Shown here: positions 35,774 through 45,070 of the stretch, in pieces
Layout: each line of letters starts with the position of its first letter
Position numbering within the stretch: the first letter of the stretch is position 1
Notes under the pieces: model-generated
Database searches by the model: none
Told to the model about the DNA's origin: nothing
The model's input: only the letters and a program-made list of their open reading frames with translations
Program-made: the position numbers and the translations under genes
NCBI GenBank assembly: GCA_950295325.1
Contig: OX485807.1
Location: 48,080,440 to 48,144,439, forward strand
DNA length: 64,000 nt
Reading direction: 5' to 3'
Source: Polytrichum commune
Taxonomy: Eukaryota; Streptophyta; Polytrichopsida; Polytrichales; Polytrichaceae

Positions 35774-36823
35774 CATTCCACCCTCAATAAGTGTTACCCC
35801 TATAAGTGTTCAAATCGCATATGTGTTAAGGAAAATTGCATTCCTTAAAAACCTTCAAATTTTACACTAGTAAGTGTCAAATGTTAACCATTAAAAGAAT
35901 TCAGAATAATTATGCTCCCCTCTTCAATGTATACACCCCGAATAAGTGTCAACTTGGATGGAAGTGAGGCTATAAACTTCTATAACTTGAATGAAATTAT
36001 TGTTACATGCATACATCATGCATACAATCACTTTTAAATGTATAGTAGGTCAAAAAAATTGCTTGGAGTTATTACATCAACAATCATGAATTGTTGGAAA
36101 CATACATATATTATTTCAAGGTTTTTTGACAACATGGAAGCAGAGGAGGTGACCATGAGAGATAGAGAAGCTCAAGAAATATTACAAAAGAAAGAGTTGG
36201 AAGAAATTACTACCTTACTGAAAAACTGGCATTGGTGTCTAAAGAGAGTGAAAATGGGCCCACTATAAATGCACATGAGTTCATCTATTATGAACTAGAA
36301 TTTGATCTAAACAATCCATACACACCTACTGAAGAAGAGGAAATTAAAAGTATGCTTGATGGAGGAGGTGATACAACTGATAATGAACTTATTGAAGAAA
36401 TTGACAATGTGCAAATTAGTGATGTGGTGGTAGATAGAGTAGGGTTCGAGGATGCTAAAAGTGCATTAACGACCTTGAAATTATTTTTGGAACAAAGACC
36501 TATTGATGTTACACCTTCCATCCAAAGCATTCAAGCACTTCAAAAAGAAATAGGATCTTGGCGTGCACAAGAATCTCCCTAAACCACTTTAGATTTGTTC
36601 TTCCATTACGCTTAGATGTATGATGGCATTTATATCTTATGTATTTTTATCCTTTATTTATATAAGTTCTATTTTTCAAATTCCAATGTCACACTTGAAG
36701 TGTTATTCATGTAAGTGTTACAAATTGTCGATGCTACCCTTGTTAAGTGTTAAAGTGTTAACACCACATAAGTGTTATAAGTTTCCTTGCTCCAAATTGC
36801 TAACAAATATTGAGGGTGGATTG
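35774..36823 (+). mobile_element. pogo/Tigger-like element, deletion derivative, 1050 bp
   Basis: Imperfect 23-bp terminal inverted repeats (20 of 23 identical; both start CA and share TCCACCCTCAATA) are flanked by TA on both sides (35772-35773 and 36824-36825), the target of Tc1/mariner-pogo elements. It contains the C-terminal part of a transposase. Both subterminal regions are studded with the word AAGTGTTA and close variants (at least four on the left and five on the right), probably protein-binding repeats. The catalytic part of the transposase is missing. Confidence 0.75.
36038..36582 (+). pseudogene. pogo/Tigger-like transposase C-terminal fragment
   Basis: The fragment reads ITSTIMNCWKHTYII, matching the typical TIxNCWxHTGI block that follows the DDE domain in Tigger/pogo transposases. 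An acidic tail follows (TPTEEEEIKSML, DDAKSAL-like). Two frames overlap at 36232-36268, so one frameshift separates the NCWKHT part from the acidic tail. The DDE domain and DNA-binding N-terminus are absent. Family call rests on the NCWKHT block and on the surrounding inverted repeats with TA target. Confidence 0.6.
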
Positions 36824-36825
36824 TA

Positions 36826-38275
36826 TAGTGCATGTAGTAGATTACCGTTGGGCAAGGCTTGGGATTCATGACATTTACGTCAACTCATTCATCATAGATG
36901 AAGGGGCACCAGTAAAAAAAATCCCTAAATCAAGATCGAGGGCTAATTCATTCCAAATTTGACACCACTAGACAAATATGGTGTTTCTTACTCTATTATT
37001 AAATTCAAATCAATTTAAAATAGACACTTACAAGTTATTATACAATTCACTGCATTTTCACCTTCACACTGGATGAGTTTACATAGACACCACACATCCC
37101 TAGCTGTTGGGTGGTGAGGTTCTTAGTATATCAGAAAGAAGTGCACTATCTACTTAAATATACGCAACTAGGAGCCTAAATAATGCTTACACCGGTCTAA
37201 AATTCAATTAGTGTGTACATAACCAATCTCGGGGGGTTCACTCCCTCTTATATTTTGCATACACGTGCATTCGGGACCTATTTATTGGGGGGGTTATTTA
37301 TCTTGCAGAATATATTATAAGGTGATGGTATTTTACATGTAAAAAACCTGAAAATATTATATGTGATGGTATTTTGCATGTAAACATGTTTCATTATTTT
37401 AAAATCCCTTATTTTACATGTACATTTTTTACAAAATTTGTCTACAATGAATATATTGGACCCTCTTTTTTATCGCACGTTGTTCTACGATTTTCGCCAG
37501 TGCACCCCCCGAGTAACCAATTCACAGTTTTGAGATTTTCAAATTTGTGGTCCACACAAATCATCTTAGAAGTCAACATTTTAAATTCTGATACTGAGAT
37601 AAATCATTCAATGAAAGTCATGGTTGTTTGCCGGTTTTATCGAATCCATTGGATCCAAAATATTAAACATTGTGAAGTAACGTGAGACCGGGGATTTGTG
37701 ACAACCATGTTAGACTTTAGTTAAAGGTGAAAGCATTGGGAAGTTGTTATAGCTCAAATTATTCATTTCTAGCAGATAATAGATTCAATCGCATCATTAG
37801 CACCAACTAAATGGGTCCAAGCATGGTAATGTAAACACATATTGTTTCTTGTCAATAATGTTATACTAAGTAATTTGAGACTTTTCATTGTCTCAAATTA
37901 ATATAAGGATGCCAACAACATGAAGTCACCCTAAACATAGGCTACGGCATATAAGCAAGCTATATATTATTAGTCCAATCTCAAAGTTAATGGTTGGTCA
38001 ATATAAGCACATTAGATAGAGCACTTGAAACCTACTACAACATAAAATCAAAAGAATACATGCATATTAAATACCAAATCTTTCAGCTTACAAAATTACA
38101 GCATTGTAATAAATGCATATTGATTGCAATATAGGAGTTTTGTCCCAAACAATATTTATTTATTTATTTACTGGATATTATATATAATTATTCATCCAAA
38201 CCCAAACATAATATGATTTGTAAGTCACCCAAAGTCTAGCCCAATTGCATTGAACGTACAATGCACATAGACTTA
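36826..38275. other. No gene recognised
   Basis: AT-rich. A 24-bp phrase (GTGATGGTATTTTACATGTA and variant) occurs twice, at about 37322 and 37364. The 103-codon plus frame at 37374-37685 has no motif. Confidence 0.45.
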
Positions 38276-39545
38276 CTAGTAGCCTACTACATTTTTAAAC
38301 ATGCTAATTTTATAATAATAAATCAAGTACAAATTGTTAGATAGTATTGGTGGTTGTTCACAACCAAAAAACTTGACTTCTACCAAGTTCTCATTGGCTT
38401 GATTTACCCATGAGGCAAGCAAGGTTGTTTTTTTGCAAATTTTAGGTATTTTTGAGGGATGGATAGTGATCCACTCTGATACTTCCATGGTTTCCATGCT
38501 ATGAATATGGAAACTATGGCTATTTAGCTTAGACCGTGCTCAAAATCCACCCTTCAACAGAAATTATAAATCTTATCCCAGCCTATGTGATGACGGATCA
38601 CATCTTCATTACATGTTGTTGGTTGGTAGTACTCCACACAAATATGGCGGAAATGAGGACTAGAAAGTACAAAAATATGGATGAGTCAAGGCTCTTGCCA
38701 CCCAACCAGTTTAGCATATGTCTCATTTTCACGACGAACTATGAGCATATAACCTTCATGACAATCCATTGCAACATGGAAGGAGGATGGGAAACAATTA
38801 CTAGCAAACCCAATGTAATGGTTGTCCTCGTCAAACTCCCCATTGTCCAAAAGCCTAGCCTCCGATGCATGAACATCCACACAACTTTGTGGCCAAAAAT
38901 CATGCCTCAAAGTAAAGGGTTATCTTGATGAAGGTCCGTCAAAGCTAAACGAACACATGTCCAATAGCCTATCCAATTCCATATTAGTGGTGAAATGATC
39001 CACCAACATCCACTGCCCACAGACGTTCCCAATATTGTATAAAACCCTCTATGCCCTTTATAATATCTTCCACATTCTTCATAGGTATTGGTTTGCAAGG
39101 TTTAGGTTCCCCATCTAGTAATATCACCTTGCCCTCCTCGTTAACTTGCCAAATAAAAAGCTCCTCCAATGGGCTCCAATCTTGTGTCGTGCACAATAAC
39201 TTATATTGTACATGGCCAAAATACTGTCATCAGGCATGTAAAACCGAAATTGTGGAGCCTTCATGTGCCCAATCAAATGGTGAGCTCCACTCCGAAGATA
39301 TGGTTCTATAATGCTTTGAAGTTTGCTACCTCCTCAATCATATATGGGATGACGGGAATGTTGTCCAACTGCATGTACAACTTTATTAAGAATGAGATTG
39401 TTGGGAAATCCTCCTCATGCAACTTCATGCTCCACCGCCCAAAATATGCATCAATATCATCGTGTGTGACCCACCAATAGAAAAGATACAAACACCTCCT
39501 TGGAAATGCCTTTCGCAACCACCAAAGACCAATAGGCAAAAACAA
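38276..39545 (-). pseudogene. Unrecognised minus-strand coding relic
   Basis: Several minus-strand frames follow one another in order. One at 39545-39306 includes FPRRCLYLFYWWVTHDD. The next, at 39196-38984, has DWSPLEELFIWQVNEEG. A third, at 38910-38686, has FHVAMDCHEGYMLIVRREN followed by AKLVGWQEP. Composition looks protein-like (many Trp, Tyr, acidic residues) and better than the opposite strand, with stops and frameshifts between pieces. I cannot name the family. It lies between two minus-strand copia-like LTR pieces, so it may be cargo or the coding region of that old element. Confidence 0.35.
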
Positions 39546-40329
39546 ATATGTTTTTATTATCTTTGGCGCAGTTGTCCAATTGGACCTTCATAGTGGGGGG
39601 CAATTTTTTGCAATCAAAGGCTTATTGGGGGATTTTGGCAATGAATCCAAGCATGCATGTTTTCCATCCAACTCCGCCTCATATAAAGGTATCAATCCAA
39701 AATTCTTAAGTAACTATCTTGAACAATATGCAAATGGTTTCTCTAGATCACGCAAAAATCGTGCAATGACCTAATGGGGTTGTTTGAATCTGTTGGATAC
39801 AAAATGGACAAACTTGACATCACCATGGTCATGAGTAATCATCCCTACAAGAACAACCCAAAGACTCGTTGTTGAGTAAGGAATCCAAATTGATTACGCC
39901 TACACTCCTAAGTGTATAAATAAAGTTGTAAAACCCCGTAAAATTAAAGATTCACTAGCTGCGACATTGGAGAGAACAATATTATTTGTAACCAAAACGG
40001 GTAGCTTAAAGAGTCCATCGTATTTTTGATTCGATCCTTAAAACATAGTTTTGTTTGGTCCATTTTATCATGGATGATTGTGAGGACCTCCAATGGCCTA
40101 ATGATGGACAATGCTTTGTTTGTTTAATAATCATTATGATGCGTCTCTTGCATGTTCACATGCTTGAAATAATTTGATTGATGTGCAACATAAGACTTGG
40201 TCCCAATTGTATGTGCGTCCTGAAGGTGCTTCAATGTCTCGCATTTGGGACACTGAGCAAACTTATCACCACGTCTTTTGTAATGTAGTTGTTGAAGTTT
40301 ACTTTCTTAATCACACTCAAATTGGACAA
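39546..40329. other. No gene recognised
   Basis: Only short frames. It may be the 5' internal part of the putative minus-strand LTR element ending at 40494. Confidence 0.35.
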
Positions 40330-40494
40330 CGAAATGGGCTTGCCCTTTATTGCTCATTTTTAACTTAGTTCTCACAAACAATACGGGATAACTCTTTATT
40401 CTAGTTCTACAAGCCTTGTAGGTTTATTACAACCTTATTCTTTCTAGCATTACATTTCTATGACTACAAACGATCTAATGCTCCAACTTCAACA
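40330..40494 (-). repeat. Copia-type LTR fragment, minus strand
   Basis: The minus strand begins TGTTGAAGTTGGAGCATTAG at 40494 and contains GAGTTATCCCGTATTG, matching the LTRs at 33646 (minus) and 41457 (plus). It abuts the plus-strand RT fragment without spacer. The inner limit is approximate. Confidence 0.55.
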
Positions 40495-41409
40495 ATGTGG
40501 ATGATTTGATCATATTGGCAAGCAATGTAACCCAATTGAATTGGCTCAAATTGGAGCTCAAGAAGGAATTTGATATGAGCAATCTCGGAGAGTTGCATAA
40601 TTGCCTAGGAGTGGAATTTGAGAGGAATAGAGAAGCCCATACCATCACCATGAACCAAAGGAGCTATATCAGGGAGGTCCTCAAGCGTTTTAACATGGAA
40701 GAATGCAAACCGGTTGGAACTCCATTCGATGCGAATTCGAAGTTGTGAAATCTTTCGGATGAGGAATTTGAGAATGTGCAAAAGGGAGATGGAAGGTGTT
40801 TCATACAAGGTTGGGGTGGCATCTTGCATGTATGCAATGATGGGTATGAGGGCCAATATTGCATTTGCGGTAAGTATGGTGAGCCAATTTATGTCAACGG
40901 CATGTCTACCGCATTGGATGGCCGTGAAACGCATCATGAGATAATTAAAGGGCATTTTGGAGTTCAATTTATACCTCGAAGGCAAGGATATTGCCTTAAG
41001 AGGATTTTGTGATATGGATTGGGCGGGAGATGGAAATGACCGGCAATCCATAACGGGGTATGTTTTCCTTGTTAGTATTGGAATCATTTTGTGGAAATGC
41101 AAGAAACAATCAACCATTGCATTGTCCACTGGTCATTACAAGAAGAAAGTGGTTTGGCTTAGCCAACTGTTGGCGGATGTGGAATACAAGCAAGAAGGAC
41201 GGATATTCATCATGTGCGACAATCAAATATGCATAGCACTTGCAATAAATCCCACACACCATTCTCACACCAAACATATTGACGTACAACATCACTTCAT
41301 TACAAAGAAACTAGAAAACCAAGAGATATGTTTGAGGCATTGTCCAACAAAGGATATGATGGCAAACATACTGACCAAACCACTTGCAAAGGATAGGCAT
41401 CCAACATAA
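40495..41409 (+). pseudogene. pol: Ty1/copia RT C-terminus and RNase H, broken
   Basis: It opens inside the RT active site (VDDLIILASN), continuing with LGVEFER and MNQRSYIREVLKRFNM. A TGA at 40746-40748 and frameshifts follow. RNase H segments are recognisable: IAFAVSMVSQFMS, FCDMDWAGDGNDRQSITGY, IMCDNQICIALAINPTHHS and the terminal KHIDVQHHFI, DMMANILTKPL. A deletion removes part of the EAEY region (STGHYKKKVVW). The order and the final HIDVQHHFI box define copia. The left part of pol is missing, cut at the LTR junction at 40494. Confidence 0.9.
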
Positions 41410-41443
41410 ACAAAGGCAATGGATTTAAAAGCCTTTGACTACT

Positions 41444-41456
41444 CGCAAAGTGGGAG
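41444..41456 (+). other. Polypurine tract of copia element
   Basis: CGCAAAGTGGGAG immediately precedes TGTAAAAGG, the LTR start, as in other copia elements. Confidence 0.6.
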
Positions 41457-41730
41457 TGTAAAAGGTAGAGCATTATATTGCTCATAGTTAATAGAAATGA
41501 AATAGAAGAGGCATGAAAAGCAATAAGGCTAAAATAAGGGCACAACCCTCGTTCGAAGAGGAATAGGAGTTATCCCATATTGGGTGTATGAACCAAGGAA
41601 AACAAAAGAGTAATATAAAGCAAAGTAAGGAGAGCATGATACCATCTCATTCCAAGCATTGTTCATAATATGTCTTTGTGTGTGTATATGCTTGTGCAAT
41701 CTCATCTCTAGCCCTATCAACTTCCAATAA
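41457..41730 (+). repeat. 3' LTR of copia element
   Basis: Starts TGTAAAAGGTAGAGCATTAT after the polypurine tract. It aligns with the minus-strand copies at 33646-33354 and 40494-40330. The right end near 41725-41730 is estimated from where similarity to 33354 fades. Confidence 0.6.
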
Positions 41731-41852
41731 TAGCCTCACCCACAATGCAAACGAGTGTGTGTACAAGAGGCATGAGTCACAAAGACCTTGAGAAAGGAGA
41801 TACATGGTGAATCAAGTACAACCCTAATCCAATCGTAGGCCAAGAGGGTAAC

Positions 41853-41870
41853 CAGTGTTCAAGATTGAAG
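41853..41870 (+). repeat. hAT left terminal inverted repeat
   Basis: CAGTGTTCAAGATTGAAG is identical to the reverse complement of the right end. The 8-bp target duplication lies immediately outside. Confidence 0.95.
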
Positions 41871-41992
41871 TCTTCAATGCCCTTCAAACGCAATTTGGCC
41901 CTTCAAAACTCTCAAAACAGCCCTTCAAAATGCAACCCCAAACTCAAAATGAAAACTTCACTTGACGTCCTCAAAATTTTTACACCCGTCAA

Positions 41993-42010
41993 CACTGTAG
42001 CGCTACAGTG
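41993..42010 (+). repeat. 18-bp perfect palindrome in hAT subterminal region
   Basis: CACTGTAGCGCTACAGTG is followed at about 42021 by another half-site CGCTACAGTGAC. It may be part of the transposase-binding or regulatory region; this is inferred from position only. Confidence 0.7.
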
Positions 42011-42265
42011 ACGAGGAGGTCGCTACAGTGACAACCTCAACACCTAGCAAATGATTCATTCAACATCGATCTGACTTGGAATTCAACTTTTTATGTCTTG
42101 CAAAATATTGGAATCCAACCCTTTCTTTGGTAAGCATTGAGTCAGTGTTGTAGTGTGATGTGATTCAATCAATGTGAAATCAGTGTTGATTTGGGTCTAC
42201 AAATTTAAAGGTTTGTGATGTAATTCACAGGCTAATCACGAATGAATGTTTTTTGTGGGGTGAAG

Positions 42266-42388
42266 GCCAGCACACTGGTAGTGGTGGAGCATGATGGTGG
42301 GGTTCTGAAAGGATCATCAATTAGTGCAATTGCAGCTGCGAGTGCATTAAGGGAAGGAAGCACAATCCAAGCTCCATCCAGCTATTGA
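42266..42388 (+). pseudogene. Captured ETF alpha subunit fragment
   Basis: After a possible AG acceptor the frame reads STLVVVEHDGGVLKGSSISA and then IAAASALREGST before a TGA at 42386. This resembles the N-terminus of mature electron transfer flavoprotein alpha (STLVxAEHxGGxxKxxSLxA...AA). ETF alpha passes electrons from mitochondrial dehydrogenases to the ubiquinone pool. Only about 35 codons are kept, so no function is expected. It lies inside the hAT element in the transposase orientation. Confidence 0.55.
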
Positions 42389-42470
42389 TAAGGTACTGAT
42401 TCAGGCTTTGAAATGTTGTTGTTTACAATTATAGCTCTGGCTCCTTAAGGATTTACACCACTTTTGAGGA

Positions 42471-42598
42471 TGAGCTTCTTAGGTTATACACTATTTTTAA
42501 GGGTGAGAGTGAAATTTGTTGCATCTTTTAAGCATGAGCTTCTTAGGTTAAACACCACTTCTAAGGGTGAGAGTAAAGTCTGTTGCATTCTTGTGCCA
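42471..42598 (+). repeat. 64-bp tandem duplication inside hAT
   Basis: TGAGCTTCTTAGGTTA at 42471 recurs at 42535. Both copies continue into AAGGGTGAGAGT and GTTGCAT. Non-coding. Confidence 0.75.
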
Positions 42599-43270
42599 GA
42601 GACCGGTTTCGTCATCTTATTGTGAATGCAACTGATCAAATTGATGAATTAGGTTATTATTTAGATATCTAATATAGCATGTCCTTCATAGGTCGGCTAT
42701 GCATCTCTTGTGTGGATGGACTAGTGAAGTTCTGAATCTCTGTTATCTTTGAGGTCTCCAGTGAAGTATATGCATGCATGTCATTTTGTGGCTGGATGCA
42801 TGTGAATTTTAGCCAGTCATGGAGATGTATAAGTTAGGGTTGCAAACTCAGTTTGAGTGGCTCTTGGCAGTGATGAGGAGGTGGTCCGATCAGACCAAAT
42901 CTAAGACGAGAGGTAGGTGAGATATTACAGTGGATGTGGACTAGAAAAAGCTCGGCAGTTCATGATGTTGCTTTGCCCACTCAATGTGCCTCGTGAAGAA
43001 GATTCAGGGGGTTGTGTTATGTATGTTAGGGTTTTGGGTAATATATTCAAGAAAATTTTGGACTTATGTTGAACTCAAGAAAATGGGTGTCAAAAAGGAA
43101 ACATGACGTTGTCATTGTTTGAGATGGTAGGAAAACTTGAGTGAAGTTACGAGTGATATTTCTGTAGTTTGTGTTTTGTTCTGACATGAAACCGCTTTGC
43201 CATGTACTTTGCTATGTTATTTCAGATGAAAAATTATTCCAAATTTGTGTCTGTTAATGCTCTTTGACAG

Positions 43271-43707
43271 GAAGAGTTTCAGCTTGCCCTCTTCAAATGT
43301 CCCTCAAGTGTCTTGTTTTTGGCCCTTTAAATGTTTTCCTATGCTCGGGTTTATTCCACCTTTGACCCAAAAACAAATCTGTATCGTTGGCTTGGCAGGT
43401 TTTTGATTTGTTTGATGTGAAGCAAAATGGAGTGATTGAATTTGGAGAATTTGTGCATTCTCTCAGTGTCTTTCATCCTCATGCTGATTTGGAAGACAAG
43501 ATACAATGTAAGCCTCTTCACATTCTTTCTAAAGTTTCTATGGTTTACAATGCAATCCTCTGGTTGTAAAGAGTCACGTGATGATAGTATGCAAGTTAGA
43601 CCAAACTTGTACTCACTAGCACTGAATAATGATTTTTTCTTCTGATGGATACAGTCGCATTTCACCTCTACGACCTGCGAAAAACTGGCTACATTGAACA
43701 AGATGAG
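43271..43707 (+). pseudogene. Captured calcineurin B-like (CBL) exons with introns
   Basis: Three consecutive exon-like blocks are kept. The first, at 43271 after GACAG, gives EEFQLALFK and then decays. The second, 43399-43507, gives [19 protein letters not shown] then SLSVFHP and DKIQ. The third, 43655-43707, gives AFHLYDLRKTGYIEQDE. The junction 43507/43655 splices with GT/AG to restore Phe in frame (DKIQ-F-AFHLYD), and the last exon ends GAG|GTACC. Two 12-residue EF-hand loops are visible ([12 protein letters not shown] and DLRKTGYIEQDE). CBL proteins sense calcium and activate CIPK kinases. The N-terminal myristoylated part and the C-terminal EF hand are missing, so this is a transduplicated fragment taken from genomic DNA, since introns remain. 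Confidence 0.85.
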
Positions 43708-43935
43708 GTACCTTCACTACCCTACAAAATTGATCTCACAATGGATCGTTACCTGTTAGACCACCATCTTTCTTTCTCCAAGTTATTTCCTGCACTTTAT
43801 TTTTGCTTTTGTGTGGGTGGAACTTTTCATGTGAACTTTGCAGAGTGGGGGAGTGACTTACATCAGAAGCAATTACAGTTGTAACTTGCCGATTAGCATC
43901 AGTGCTTCTGATGAAAAACACACGGTTCTTATCAG

Positions 43936-44497
43936 GTACACGTTGGCATGGGGGGTGCAGAGCACATTCTGAAAGAGATTTTACCTTGTGGCTGCGAGGT
44001 GCCATCTTCATTTGAGACGATCGGTAAGTCATGTGGAGTGAATACATTACTCACTTGAAGTCCACTCTTGGATACGTATCTGAGACTACATGTTTATTAT
44101 ACAAAGGTTGTTTACTGTAGGATGTGCTCACATATTTGCTCTTAGAGATCCATAGTACATACTTGAGACTTGAGGTTATGGTTATAAAAAAGAAAGAGAT
44201 TCTTGGGTGTTTTTGGGTATCTGTCTTTATAATGAATAGATTGAGGATCAATTCTGTGGGCCAAAATGACCTCAGGACTCTATATTTTGTAGTGCTAACA
44301 GGCTTTCTCTTGTGTCATTCGAAGAGGACAAGTAAAGGATGTTTGGAACATGAACTTTCTGCATGCCTCCTCTTTTTGAATGAGCAGAAATATTATTATT
44401 GTCCATTTTCTTTGAAGCCAATTGTGTTCATTGTTTGTTGCAATGCCAATGTTTGCAGAAGAATCCAAAACTGAAGACGGTGGTGAGCAATCAATGA
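43936..44497 (+). pseudogene. Captured Trm5-like tRNA methyltransferase exons
   Basis: The exon 43936-44023, bordered by ATCAG and GTAAGT, reads [21 protein letters not shown], split here as [10 protein letters not shown] and [11 protein letters not shown]. This matches the conserved pre-catalytic segment of Trm5 ([14 protein letters not shown]). A second block at 44459, after TTTGCAG, reads KNPKLKTVVSN, corresponding to the DKNxxxKTVVNK motif. The exon between them is not apparent, so part is lost or diverged. Trm5 methylates G37 of tRNA. It follows the CBL piece by only 228 bp and has the same orientation. A stop is reached at 44495-44497. Confidence 0.6.
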
Positions 44498-45070
44498 TAT
44501 TGTGTGTCACTGCAGCTTAGAGTTAGATTATTGATTGACTAGAGGCAGTAGGTAGTCTTGAAAGCTTAGGTTTCACTGATGAGGGGAGATTTTGGCTTGG
44601 TGTTCTTCTCCCTTGAGTGCTGCATTTTATTAAATCGTTTGGAGTCACAGCTGTAGGTTGTGGAGAGATGAAAATTGAAAAACCTTCAAGGTTGAGAGGT
44701 TGTACAGTCAGTGAAGTGCTTCAGTTGTGGGATGCAGTTTGTAATATAATTCATCTTTTTTCTTTTGTTTTTTCTTTTACCGTTTCCAGGCTTGAGATCA
44801 GCTACACCGTCACCACTGAGGTGGCATGTTTGAGGACAATACCTATATAGAGGTTGGATTAGCAAGGTACTAATTGACTTTGACAATAATCTCATGTTAC
44901 TTCTTTGGTTAACTACGGACATTTAAGTCTGGCTACCTTCATTGAACAAATTGATGTGCATTTGTAAACTGATTTACTAGGATCTATAGGTCATAAATGT
45001 TTATGAATATACCTACAAAAAATAATGTGATCTACAATGAGATAAAAAATGCAATGATCATAATGTTTGG
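44498..45070 (+). other. hAT internal spacer, possible further captured piece
   Basis: A 77-codon frame (44617-44850) and an acceptor-like TTTCCAG before GCTTGAGATCAGC (about 44790) suggest another exon fragment, but I cannot identify it. The transposase promoter would have to lie here or further upstream. Confidence 0.3.
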
